NCBI RefSeq assembly: GCF_048537545.1
Contig: NZ_CP183218.1
From: Chania fonticola_B
GTDB lineage: Bacteria; Pseudomonadota; Gammaproteobacteria; Enterobacterales; Enterobacteriaceae
Reading direction: 5' to 3' (one strand)
Length of the DNA: 64,000 nt
Below the pieces are notes generated by a model. That model saw only the letters and a program-made list of their open reading frames with translations. It made no database searches and was not told the DNA's origin. Both the position numbers and the translations under genes were made by a program. Of this stretch, positions 45,352-52,972 are shown piece by piece. Numbering within the stretch: the stretch's first letter is position 1; each line of letters starts with the position of its first letter.

Positions 45352-46290
45352 TTAATCCCAGATATCGGGTAATGACCTCGCAACCGCCTCAAATAAAGGG
45401 GGCGGTACCGCATTCCCGACGACAGTATACTTCATGTTCATCGAGGCTCGTTCCGTTTCAGGAAAAATCATATCTCCGAATCCCTGTAGGTGACCTGCCT
45501 CACGGAAACTGAAACGTCGGGCGGGCGCATCTAAGGTAAACTGCCACTTATCCGGGCCTAATTTTTCCAAAATTGGGCTGATAGGATGTAATGGCATGTG
45601 CCTCGGATTTGCAACAATAGTCTTTGATACCTGTCCCCAATCCTGGCGACGATTCCTTGATAAATAATACCAATGAAAATCGGCATCATAAAACTCGCCA
45701 TTAGGCCATTCAGGAAGAGTACCAATTGCATCCCTAATAGTAGTAAATGGTACTAAACCCTCACCATGAGATGCTGTTGGGAAGGTGTAATCCACCCCGA
45801 ATTTTTCATGAATGCCAACGATAAAAATACGTTTCCTATTCTGTGCAACCCCATAATGAGAAGCGTTGAGGATTTGGGATTTTATCCTATACCCTGCCTC
45901 TTCAAAGACTTTAAACTGATCTTTCAACAGATGCTCAAAATTACTGCGGGCCATACCTGACACATTTTCCACAATAAACGCTTTAGGCCTGATGGTTCTC
46001 AGTGCTCTGGCAAACTCCAGATACAGCGTGTTAATTTTTCTATCAGCCTTTCTTACCCCCCCTTGGCTGAAACCTTGGCATGGGTAGCATCCAACAAGCA
46101 AATCAGCAGAAGGGAAAGAGGTGATACGGGAAACATCACCTAAAACGTAGTCAGTTTCCGGGTGATTAGCGAGATAGACATCACGGGCGTAAGGCAGGAT
46201 ATCATTCGCCATAAGCACATTAAAGCCTGCGCTTAAGACCCCCGCATCAGAACCACCACATCCAGAAAAAAGTGAAACTACAGTTGGCAT
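45352..46290 (-). CDS. DNA cytosine-5 methyltransferase
   Basis: A 312-residue C5-MTase with all core motifs: I FSGCGGSDAG (8-17), IV GCYPCQGFS with catalytic Cys71, VI ENV (108-110), VIII QNRKRIF (150-156), and IX/X near GHLQGF and VVGNAVPPPL. The target-recognition region (about 185-250) is short, so specificity cannot be read. Convergent with the putative nuclease; the stop codons are one base apart. It could protect host or phage DNA. The upstream small gene and LexA box on the same strand raise the possibility of read-through SOS expression. Confidence 0.9.
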   Translation of the reverse strand: MPTVVSLFSGCGGSDAGVLSAGFNVLMANDILPYARDVYLANHPETDYVLGDVSRITSFPSADLLVGCYPCQGFSQGGVRKADRKINTLYLEFARALRTIRPKAFIVENVSGMARSNFEHLLKDQFKVFEEAGYRIKSQILNASHYGVAQNRKRIFIVGIHEKFGVDYTFPTASHGEGLVPFTTIRDAIGTLPEWPNGEFYDADFHWYYLSRNRRQDWGQVSKTIVANPRHMPLHPISPILEKLGPDKWQFTLDAPARRFSFREAGHLQGFGDMIFPETERASMNMKYTVVGNAVPPPLFEAVARSLPDIWD

Positions 46291-46419
46291 TGACCCCTCC
46301 TAAAACCGACCGCACATTATAGCGAAAGCTATCGCATATAGAAGCGAGTTTTTGTATCGGTTGATTTTCGCACCTTTAATCAATCGTGGCCACAACTTAA
46401 AAGCTAACAAAAAACCGTC

Positions 46420-46629
46420 TCACTTCTCCAGACCAAATCTATCTTTCGAATGCCCTCTGTCACAAAAAGATAAAAAAGCTTTATTTTTCATATTGTTAAA
46501 CTTAGCAATCTCTGCAATTAGGCCTAATGCAATTTCACGATCTCTCTCTTGGCACGCCCCCTCCGTAGCTAGACGTGCGATCATTTCGACCTGTTCGAGC
46601 ATAACTTGCTTTTGAAGCTCTTTATCCAC
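46420..46629 (-). CDS. Small LexA-controlled protein, candidate antirepressor
   Basis: A 69-residue product starting at GTG (46629) behind GGGGGTTGT, mostly helical (ELQKQVMLEQVEMIARLATEGACQERDREIALGLIAEIAKF). A longer ATG frame from 46710 would run through the LexA box and is rejected. The gene sits between gpA and cos behind a perfect SOS box, the position of the LexA-controlled tum region in phage 186. I do not recognise it as Tum by sequence; antirepressor function is an inference from place and control. Confidence 0.55.
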   Translation of the reverse strand: MDKELQKQVMLEQVEMIARLATEGACQERDREIALGLIAEIAKFNNMKNKAFLSFCDRGHSKDRFGLEK

Positions 46630-46647
46630 ACAACCCCCACAACCAAA

Positions 46648-46667
46648 TACTGTACAAACATACAGTA
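46648..46667. promoter_or_regulatory. LexA (SOS) box
   Basis: TACTGTACAAACATACAGTA fits the consensus TACTG(TA)5CAGTA with CTGT-N8-ACAG and 7-bp perfect arms. It lies about 20 bp upstream of the small minus-strand gene at 46629. Confidence 0.85.
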
Positions 46668-46851
46668 TCACGTATTGTAAAAAAATGGGAAGGAAAATAT
46701 CAACGCACATTCACACTTATGTACATGATATAGATGTAAATTAATGTGCATTTTTCCTGACTCTGCCAACAGTAGCCGTAACCTGCTTGAGGAGGCTGAT
46801 GTAAAACATCGCCCTGTCCGAGGCTTAATAGCATCTGCCCTACAGCAACAT

Positions 46852-49137
46852 TTAACTAAACCCCGGCCACTCATCAATGGCCGGATATGAATACAATTTG
46901 CCGTTATAACTAACCTTACCCCCGCGAACCAACACCCTCAACTCCCAACGCTCAGCGGTGATGCCATCCCGCGCCAGCTCCAGGCGGATTTTAGGAATGC
47001 GGTCACGTTCCGCCGACGTCAGACGGGCTGACGGGGCATCAATTCTTGATTTATTACGGTTTTTGATGCACTGATGGTAGCTGGCCTTTGGCGATTGCCC
47101 CCTCACAGCGTCTTTGAGCACCTTGGCGACGTCTGGGTCATCCCAACCAACATCCCCGCTCTCAATCAAATTCATCACCGCTGTGACGTACTCAGGCGGC
47201 GTAACAGTCAATACTGACTCCGGTTCTCGGCAAACCTCCCCACAGTTATTGACAGGACTCCGAGGCGCGCCAGAGGCGCTTTTTAAAGTCAAAAGATCTA
47301 AATCAACGTCAACACCCTTACGGACAATGCGCCATTCTGTTGACCGGGTTTCATGGATGTGCCCCGCGCCTAGGTGCGGCGCGAAGATGCCGACCACCTT
47401 CTGCACCTCCTCGTCATAGGCGTTCGGCTCATCGGCCACCTTGCGTGCAACACGCACCGTCTGAACATCACGCGGGACGTTTGCACCGCCCTGACCGGCG
47501 ATGTATGCCGCAAAATCACCGGCATCGGCGGCGGCCCGCACAGCCTCGACTCGCTCGTCGAAAATATCCGCCAGACTAATCCCGCGTAAACAGCTGGCGC
47601 GGCATTCGCGGTAAGCGCCCATTGTGGGAACGCCGATAGGTTTAAACTGAGGAATGCGCCACGTAGACGCCCAGGAGGTAACAGCGGCGGCCATATCTCG
47701 CAGCGGCTTACCGGTGTCGCGGTCTATTTCACCGTCGAGCGCATAGCCGTCGATATTCTTGGCGATGTATTTTGCGATGTACCCCGCTGCACCACCTTTA
47801 TTCAGGTGCTTGGCTTCAAAGCGATTTTTTGTGGCTCCGCGTTCGTTGCCATCTTCTTTCAGCGCATACCGGCGCATGATGTCGATAACCTGCTGGCGCT
47901 GCTTGCGCTCGCAAAAGAGCATCATGTGCCAATGTGGCGTGCCGTCATGGTGCGGCTCAACGACGCGCATACCGTAAACACTCAAGTCACGGTCTTTAAA
48001 CGCGGTGCGCATCTTGCTCCAGATGTCGACAAGATAGCGCTGGCCGTCTTTGGGGGAGAAGGCTTCCAAATCCCAATTATGATTAAACTGAACCTTTGGA
48101 TCGTCTTCTTTGCCGACAACGCGGGTCGGATGGTATTTGGACGGAGTGGTGACGGTGATAAACATCCCAACATGCCGCTCGCTGGCGGCATATTTCTCTA
48201 TACCTGCAATTGTGCTCATCAGTTCCATGCGGCGTATTTCAGGGTTAGAAATGCTCGCCATGACCTTATCAATCAGGTCGAAGCGCTCACCGGTTTCGAC
48301 GTTCTCAAGGTCGCACCCTTTCAGGTATTCCATGTTGGCCAATCGCCGCGCCTGCACATCCCTGATGGCCTGCTTGCTGGCGTAGGGGTATTTGTTACGG
48401 TTGACCTCACCGGCGGCAATCAGCAACGCTTCGCGCCAGCGCGTGCGCAGTGCTTTCAACTGACGTTCCCACCACTCGGAGTTAACCAGCCGTTGCAGGC
48501 CTGCAATGGCCGAATCAGCATCCAACCTGCCTTTGCGGTATTTGCGCCAGTGCATCGGGGTAACATTAAACGCGCGTGCCATATTGCCAACTTGGCCATA
48601 AAAATCAGCCTGCACGCTGTCGCTGATTAACCCGGTGTTATCGCCGCCATTGGCTTCGATAAACTCCTCGCAATAACGCTCATAGTTCTGCATCAGTTGC
48701 CCGGCAATGCGGTCAGCAAAACGCCGCAGCTCCTTATCATCCATACCCGGCAGGCGTGCATAGTTGTCAACTTCAGCCATAAAGCACGGTGACGCATTGA
48801 GATCCATGGCATTTTTAGCGTTAACGATTTCGATACGCGGCCAGATGCGGCGCTGAAACTGGAGCACCAGCCATTTATTGGCATCGTGCAGCCCTTTCTC
48901 TTTTAGCAGGTAAGCATGACGCGACAGGAAAATCGCCCCTAGGAAGTGCGGGAGGGATTGGATATTGCGTAAAACAGCTTGCCCCTGAGCGTGTTGCTCA
49001 CGGGTAAGCGGTCTCTCTTTGCCAATGGCCTGTTTGGGCGCGTTCCACGGGTGAACACCGACGAAGGGCTCGCCGGTGTTGCCCGGATAAGGTAGAGGTG
49101 GAGCGGGGACAATGCGCCCCCGGCCTACCTCGCTCAT
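46852..49137 (-). CDS. A: Replication initiation endonuclease gpA (rolling circle, HUH)
   Basis: A 761-residue protein, the same length as P2 gpA. The HUH motif is PHWHMML (His402 and His404) and the two catalytic tyrosines lie in GYIAKYIAKN (Tyr453 and Tyr457; P2 450 and 454). It nicks one strand at an origin lying inside its own gene (47249-47268). The start MSEVGRGRIV at 49137 overlaps the upstream stop (ATGA). A frame from 49176 is rejected for that reason. Confidence 0.95.
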   Translation of the reverse strand: MSEVGRGRIVPAPPLPYPGNTGEPFVGVHPWNAPKQAIGKERPLTREQHAQGQAVLRNIQSLPHFLGAIFLSRHAYLLKEKGLHDANKWLVLQFQRRIWPRIEIVNAKNAMDLNASPCFMAEVDNYARLPGMDDKELRRFADRIAGQLMQNYERYCEEFIEANGGDNTGLISDSVQADFYGQVGNMARAFNVTPMHWRKYRKGRLDADSAIAGLQRLVNSEWWERQLKALRTRWREALLIAAGEVNRNKYPYASKQAIRDVQARRLANMEYLKGCDLENVETGERFDLIDKVMASISNPEIRRMELMSTIAGIEKYAASERHVGMFITVTTPSKYHPTRVVGKEDDPKVQFNHNWDLEAFSPKDGQRYLVDIWSKMRTAFKDRDLSVYGMRVVEPHHDGTPHWHMMLFCERKQRQQVIDIMRRYALKEDGNERGATKNRFEAKHLNKGGAAGYIAKYIAKNIDGYALDGEIDRDTGKPLRDMAAAVTSWASTWRIPQFKPIGVPTMGAYRECRASCLRGISLADIFDERVEAVRAAADAGDFAAYIAGQGGANVPRDVQTVRVARKVADEPNAYDEEVQKVVGIFAPHLGAGHIHETRSTEWRIVRKGVDVDLDLLTLKSASGAPRSPVNNCGEVCREPESVLTVTPPEYVTAVMNLIESGDVGWDDPDVAKVLKDAVRGQSPKASYHQCIKNRNKSRIDAPSARLTSAERDRIPKIRLELARDGITAERWELRVLVRGGKVSYNGKLYSYPAIDEWPGFS
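47249..47268 (-). other. Phage replication origin (gpA nick site)
   Basis: The minus strand reads GCGCCTCGGAGTCCTGTCAA, which agrees with the P2 ori as I remember it, and lies within the 3' third of gene A as in P2. A GCGCCTC repeat with GCGC follows in the flank (47262-47280). Confidence 0.8.
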
Positions 49138-49412
49138 TCGACAGCAGCCGAGTGATTGGCAAACGCTGCTTGGCACAGCAGGCCAATGCGCTGAACCTCG
49201 GCAGCCAGCTCGGCAAGAGTGGTAGCGTCAGAATCGCGGATACCCTGATGAATCAGGCCCGAAACCAGTTGCGGGATAGTTTGGTAATAGCCAATAGCAT
49301 CAAGCCACTCCTTACCGACTTCTTTACCGGTTTTAACGGTCTTGCGGCGGTTAAGGATGAACTGGAATGTGTCACTAGTGATTACCCAGTCTTTATCTAT
49401 TCTAATTTCCAT
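49134..49412 (-). CDS. DUF5405-like early protein
   Basis: A 92-residue protein with ITSDTFQFILNRRKTVKTGKEVGKEWLDAIGYY near its N-terminus, resembling the small DUF5405 proteins located just before gene A in many P2-like phages. Function unknown. It overlaps gene A by 4 bp and so is coupled to it. Confidence 0.65.
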   Translation of the reverse strand: MEIRIDKDWVITSDTFQFILNRRKTVKTGKEVGKEWLDAIGYYQTIPQLVSGLIHQGIRDSDATTLAELAAEVQRIGLLCQAAFANHSAAVE

Positions 49413-49421
49413 GCTATTTCC

Positions 49422-49538
49422 TCAATCGTAACTTTGGGTTTCTGGTCTGCGTGCAAATTCTGAATCACTCAAATCAGCCGCAATAAAATGACCTACCAGC
49501 AAAACCAGCAGGCCGAATAAAATAGAGAACCCCGTCAT
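49422..49538 (-). CDS. Small single-span membrane protein
   Basis: A 38-residue product, MTGFSILFGLLVLLVGHFIA followed by a polar acidic tail. Residues 4-19 form one transmembrane helix. Its ATG overlaps the TraR-like stop (ATGA) and GGGGAAG precedes it, so translation is plausible. No family recognised. Confidence 0.55.
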   Translation of the reverse strand: MTGFSILFGLLVLLVGHFIAADLSDSEFARRPETQSYD

Positions 49539-49759
49539 GACTTCCCCGCATAAATTTGACTTTTAGCCTCTCGAACTTCTTGGCAAGCCGTGCAAGTTTC
49601 TACGCCCGGTAAAATTTCCCGACGAGCATCTGGAATCAATTCCCCACAGTCATCACAAAAGAAAACATTACGACCAGCACGAACAGCGCGAGCTTTTGAA
49701 ATCTGCGCATCCAACACCATCGCTTGTCGCTCCTGCACCAAATCCATTAAATCCGGCAT
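49535..49759 (-). CDS. TraR/DksA-family zinc-finger protein
   Basis: A 74-residue protein with the four-cysteine zinc finger CDDC-x17-CTAC (FFCDDCGELIPDARREILPGVETCTACQ) at the C-terminus of a helical N-terminal arm (MPDLMDLVQERQ). It matches the P2 orf82-type homologues. TraR-like factors bind in the RNA polymerase secondary channel. The ATG at 49759 sits nine bases after GGAAGG; an ATG at 49768 lacks spacing. Confidence 0.85.
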   Translation of the reverse strand: MPDLMDLVQERQAMVLDAQISKARAVRAGRNVFFCDDCGELIPDARREILPGVETCTACQEVREAKSQIYAGKS

Positions 49760-49761
49760 AG

Positions 49762-50082
49762 TTACCATCCTTCCCCGCGATTGAGTTGATTAAAAGCGCT
49801 TTGGCATAATTCAGCAGTGGCATTACTTTCGCGAACAAGGTCACCGACATTGGTAATGGATTTAATAAATACGCAATACTTCACTGAGAAGTTAATAACA
49901 TCAGCAATTAGATTTAACTCATCAGAATAAACAGCAATAGTCGAGTAGAATGTCTGCCCAGTTTCTTTATCCTCTTTCACTATGCTGAGAATAAAATTCC
50001 CATCATTTCTTTTCGCAATACCGTACCGACCAACAATTACACGGTTAGCCGGGTACTGAACCAAGCGAGCCTGCTTATCCAT
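49762..50082 (-). CDS. Hypothetical early phage protein
   Basis: A 106-residue protein of mixed alpha/beta composition (VIVGRYGIAKRNDGNFILSIVKED..., then a helical C-terminus ATAELCQSAFNQLN). No family recognised. It is embedded in the B-to-A early operon with 8-bp overlap upstream and abuts the TraR-like gene. Confidence 0.65.
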   Translation of the reverse strand: MDKQARLVQYPANRVIVGRYGIAKRNDGNFILSIVKEDKETGQTFYSTIAVYSDELNLIADVINFSVKYCVFIKSITNVGDLVRESNATAELCQSAFNQLNRGEGW

Positions 50083-50329
50083 GAATGACCTGCCTTTGCG
50101 CGCGCGCCTCGTGGTCGAACTTCTCGGACTCTATGCGGAGCAGTTCGATAATCTCAACGCTAGACAGGCCATTAACTGCCGCGTGGGTTGCCATGAGGTC
50201 TAGTCGTGACGAGAAGCTGGTCGCCGCGTCGGCCTTGGCCTCGTTGCGGGCGTTTTTCAACATCCATTCGCGTGATTCATTGTCAGCCTTATTACGCATT
50301 GCTTGGCCAACGGTTTTATACATATGCAT
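50075..50329 (-). CDS. DUF2732-family phage protein
   Basis: An 84-residue helical protein with the DUF2732 core (MLKNARNEAKADAATSFSSRLDLMATHAAVNGLSSVEIIELLR split by short variable stretches), a family found only in P2-like early regions. The start MHMYKTV at 50329 follows AGAGGTTTAT. Function unknown. Confidence 0.75.
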   Translation of the reverse strand: MHMYKTVGQAMRNKADNESREWMLKNARNEAKADAATSFSSRLDLMATHAAVNGLSSVEIIELLRIESEKFDHEARAQRQVIHG

Positions 50330-50392
50330 ATAAACCTCTAGATAATAGAATGCCCGACGCAATGAAGCGCCTTTAAAAAGAACAGGTATTAA

Positions 50393-50893
50393 TTAATGCA
50401 AATACTTTTCGGGCTTAACTGCCGTCAATATTGTTGGGGCGTGCTCAAATAGGTTGAATAATTCGCGTAGTGCCTTGAATAGCGCCTCTCGCCACGTGCA
50501 TGATTCATCATCAATGCGCCAGTATGGCTGGCTGAATTCGGTCTCGGTCAATCCCGCATGAAGAAATAACGTGCGGCGCTGGCTAATGGTCAAACGGCCA
50601 ATATAACCAGACTTGCTAATACCGTGCTTGCGATACTTAGCAAACGCACTTCGTAATTCACCAATAGCGCAGACAATGCGCTCGCAGTCGCCCTCACTCA
50701 TTTCCTCCAGTTTCAGCACAGAGTGACGCTGTTTAAGCTGCGCATGAAAACAGATGGTCAGGCGCTCACGCTCCATCATGTCGTTATAGAAATTGCAGGT
50801 ATCACGCCAGCGTGGCGCGGCTAAATGCTTACCGATGAGACCACGCAGCCCGGCGGGCTGACTACGAACGGTTGCAACGGTCATGACTGTCAT
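50393..50893 (-). CDS. B: Replication protein gpB (DnaB-recruiting)
   Basis: A 166-residue protein, the length of P2 gpB, in the gpB position upstream of gene A. In P2, gpB interacts with host DnaB and is needed for lagging-strand synthesis. Start MTVMTVATVRSQ at 50893 has an excellent GGAGGGGG ribosome-binding site and overlaps the upstream TGA. Identification is from length and position with partial sequence recollection. Confidence 0.7.
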   Translation of the reverse strand: MTVMTVATVRSQPAGLRGLIGKHLAAPRWRDTCNFYNDMMERERLTICFHAQLKQRHSVLKLEEMSEGDCERIVCAIGELRSAFAKYRKHGISKSGYIGRLTISQRRTLFLHAGLTETEFSQPYWRIDDESCTWREALFKALRELFNLFEHAPTILTAVKPEKYLH

Positions 50894-51060
50894 TTGAACC
50901 CCCTCCGCAAAACGGATTTGATTGCAGGAACCCAACGGCCAGCGCGACGAGTGCGGATGATAATGCCCTGGCGGCCTTTGCCGTGGGTGATAGTGGTATC
51001 AAGCGTGCGGGCCGTCTGGTTGTTCCAGAGCAGCGGCGCGATAGAGATAGGTTTTTGCAT
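50890..51060 (-). CDS. Small conserved P2-like early protein
   Basis: A 56-residue basic protein, MQKPISIAPLLWNNQTARTL followed by THGKGRQGIIIRTRRAGRW, ending in LRRGFK. The TGA overlaps the gpB ATG. Such DUF2724-like proteins are common in this place in P2-like phages; family assignment is from memory. Confidence 0.6.
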   Translation of the reverse strand: MQKPISIAPLLWNNQTARTLDTTITHGKGRQGIIIRTRRAGRWVPAIKSVLRRGFK

Positions 51061-51073
51061 GTAACCCCCTTAA

Positions 51074-51241
51074 TCAAATCAGGCCGAATGACGCGCCGAT
51101 GCCGCTCATGGCATCAACCACGCTTGCCGTGGCCGGGTTGACTTGTAACCGGGCCTGGAGCGCCAACGCAGAGAGGGAAAGCATTCTTATCCCTGCGTTC
51201 ACGCTTTCAATCATGCTGTGCTTGCGGGCCACGGTCAGACG
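51074..51241. repeat. 168-bp duplication, copy 1 (truncated cII 3' end)
   Basis: Nearly identical (about ten substitutions) to 51508-51675. In the cII frame it encodes the last 55 residues and stop of CII (RLTVARKHSMIESVNAG... ASFGLI) without the rest. It is therefore a dead gene fragment left when the 266-bp segment 51242-51507 was added. Confidence 0.9.
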
Positions 51242-51459
51242 GTTGCATATCGCTTCAAATATTCGCTACTGGTGTGGCTATAAACATCTGTAAGCACATC
51301 AGCCAGCACGGACAAATCCAGCTCAGGAAGCCGCCTGCGCCAATAATCCCTTGCCCTGAGTGAGTCCCACGCGCCATGTAATTGACACTCAATCACAGAT
51401 TTAATCTCCCCGTAGTAGCTATCATATTTCTCTTTTTTTTCAGCAAGAGTTTCAGTCAT
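51235..51459 (-). CDS. Hypothetical protein in a duplicated-end insertion
   Basis: A 74-residue charged helical protein (MTETLAEKKEKYDSYYGEIKS..., ...EYLKRYATV) with a strong AAGGTGG ribosome-binding site. Its last codons and TGA lie inside copy 1 of the 168-bp repeat. No family recognised. It appears to be an inserted gene in the CII-B early operon. Confidence 0.6.
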   Translation of the reverse strand: MTETLAEKKEKYDSYYGEIKSVIECQLHGAWDSLRARDYWRRRLPELDLSVLADVLTDVYSHTSSEYLKRYATV

Positions 51460-51507
51460 AAAACCACCTTAAATATTTGATGTTATGAGGAAAAAATTAA
51501 TATCATT

Positions 51508-51675
51508 TCAAATCAGGCCGAATGACGCGCCGATGCCGCTCATGGCATCAACTACGCTGGCCGTGGCCGGGTTGACCTGAAGCCGGGCCTGTAACGCCAA
51601 CGCAGAGAGTGAAAGCATTCTTATCCCTGCGTTCACGCTTTCAATCATGCTGTGCTTGCGGGCCACGGTCAGACG
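51508..51675. repeat. 168-bp duplication, copy 2 (true cII 3' end)
   Basis: The 3' end of the intact cII gene; direct repeat of 51074-51241. Confidence 0.9.
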
Positions 51676-52017
51676 TTCCGCCGAAGCAACACCGCCAGCC
51701 AGCTCGCCGAGTTCACTCATTGCGCGCATGACATACGACTGCAATTTGTCCTTGGCCAACTCGTTGACCGGCACGCATGGCAAGCAATGGATCTGCGCCA
51801 GAAAACCATCGACCAAGGTCGAGTCCTCGGCGAGGTCTGTCAGTTGCCAGATTTCCGGCGGCGTAAGCTGATGCGGCTGCTCCGGGTTGAGTTTGTTGCG
51901 CAAGGTCTGGACGTTCATGCCTGCGCTCATGGCGAGCTTTGCCATGTTGTGACGCTGCGCAAACTGGCGGCACGCATCGTCAAAGTGCGGATGTTTGGAA
52001 ACCTGGAAATCAAACAT
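51508..52017 (-). CDS. cII: 186-type CII establishment regulator (CP76 family)
   Basis: A 169-residue protein, the same length as 186 CII. The N-terminal helix-turn-helix (MAKLAMSAGMNVQTLRNKLNPE near residue 25-46) and the rest match the Phage_CII/CP76 family. In 186 it activates transcription to establish lysogeny; P2 has no CII. The start MFDFQVSKHPHF at 52017 is the family start; a frame from 52077 overlaps cox. Confidence 0.88.
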   Translation of the reverse strand: MFDFQVSKHPHFDDACRQFAQRHNMAKLAMSAGMNVQTLRNKLNPEQPHQLTPPEIWQLTDLAEDSTLVDGFLAQIHCLPCVPVNELAKDKLQSYVMRAMSELGELAGGVASAERLTVARKHSMIESVNAGIRMLSLSALALQARLQVNPATASVVDAMSGIGASFGLI

Positions 52018-52048
52018 GATTGCCCTCGCGTGAATCACTAAGATGAAA

Positions 52049-52270
52049 TTACGCGTTAAGTGAAATCTTGCATTCACTTAACGCTTCAACAGTGAGCGCG
52101 GCCATGTTGACTTCGACGCGGGCGCGAGGCTTGTCGCCCTTGCCACGGATAGGCAAACGACCATCACGAACCATGTCGCGAGCCGTGCCCATAGCAGTGC
52201 CAGTAAGGCGGCAATACTCATCCAGGGGAAGGTAAGGCGTGGGAATGGTGATTGTAATGTTAGGACGCAT
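52049..52270 (-). CDS. cox: Cox-family regulator/excisionase
   Basis: A 73-residue protein with YLPLDEYCRLTGTAMGTARDMVRDGRLPIRGKG split as an excisionase-type winged helix, matching phage Cox proteins. It likely represses the lysogenic promoter and helps Int excise the prophage. The start MRPNITITI at 52270 has GGGAG eight bases upstream. Divergent from the CI gene. Confidence 0.82.
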   Translation of the reverse strand: MRPNITITIPTPYLPLDEYCRLTGTAMGTARDMVRDGRLPIRGKGDKPRARVEVNMAALTVEALSECKISLNA

Positions 52271-52279
52271 CAGGCAAAC

Positions 52280-52362
52280 TCCCTTTTTTATCCGAACTCG
52301 GCAAAGCTCGGCAATATTCACTATTAGTTAAGACAGCAATGCGAGACTACTTAACTAATAGT
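52280..52362. promoter_or_regulatory. Genetic switch region: CI operator and Cox direct repeats
   Basis: ACTATTAGTTAAG (52320-52332) and CTTAACTAATAGT (52350-52362) are 13-bp perfect inverted repeats, a strong repressor operator. Nearby the direct repeat CTCGGCAA occurs twice (in AACTCGGCAAAGCTCGGCAA, about 52296-52315), a candidate Cox site. The region separates the divergent cox and cI genes and should contain both promoters. Confidence 0.7.
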
Positions 52363-52387
52363 TGATTGTCAATGTGGAATCATCAAA

Positions 52388-52966
52388 ATGTTAAGTATTA
52401 ACTTTGAAAGTGGTGGCGGGGAGGTTCTAGACCGCATCATTGAAGCTCATGGTTTTACCTCTAAGATTGACTACTGCAATCATGTGAATATCTCCGCCAG
52501 TAGCCTATCTATGCGCTATAAGCGCCAACTCTTTCCTTCTGACCTTGCGATTAGATGTATTGCAGAAACCGGCGTAAATCTTGAGTGGCTAGTAACGGGT
52601 CAGGGTAAAAAGTTCGACACCGAAGAACTGGACATCCTGAAACTGGAACGCAGAAAGCTAGTTGACGGTCAACTATATGATTCAGGCTACGCGGTGATTG
52701 ATAAGGTGTTCTTCCGTGAAGGCTCCAACCCGCCGCTTGAGGCGTTCTGCCTGCTGGATGAAAAAGTGCAGTACGTCATTGACCGGAAATACCCTCAAAT
52801 TTATGACGGGGAATGGCTGGTTAACGTTGAAGGGAAAATCAGCATCAGGACGCTAGTGCGCATTCCCGTTAACAAGGTGCGGGTCAGCGGAGCCAGCACA
52901 CCTTTCGATTGCGCCCTGGGGGATATCGATGTCCTTGGCCGTGTTGTCATGACCATTACGAACTAA
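52388..52966 (+). CDS. cI: 186-type CI repressor
   Basis: A 192-residue protein, the length of 186 CI. The N-terminal helix-turn-helix (KIDYCNHVNISASSLSMRYKRQLFPSDLAIR, about 26-56) is followed by a C-terminal oligomerisation domain (about 85-192; IYDGEWLVNVEGKISIRTLVRIPVNKVRV). It lacks an obvious self-cleavage Ala-Gly site, fitting a repressor that is inactivated by an antirepressor rather than RecA. Sits before int. Confidence 0.88.
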   Translation: MLSINFESGGGEVLDRIIEAHGFTSKIDYCNHVNISASSLSMRYKRQLFPSDLAIRCIAETGVNLEWLVTGQGKKFDTEELDILKLERRKLVDGQLYDSGYAVIDKVFFREGSNPPLEAFCLLDEKVQYVIDRKYPQIYDGEWLVNVEGKISIRTLVRIPVNKVRVSGASTPFDCALGDIDVLGRVVMTITN

Positions 52967-52972
52967 CTCACT

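Noticed and set aside
46630..46710. N-terminal extension of the small SOS gene from an ATG at 46710
   Set aside because: It would translate through the LexA operator and the probable promoter; the GTG at 46629 has a ribosome-binding site.
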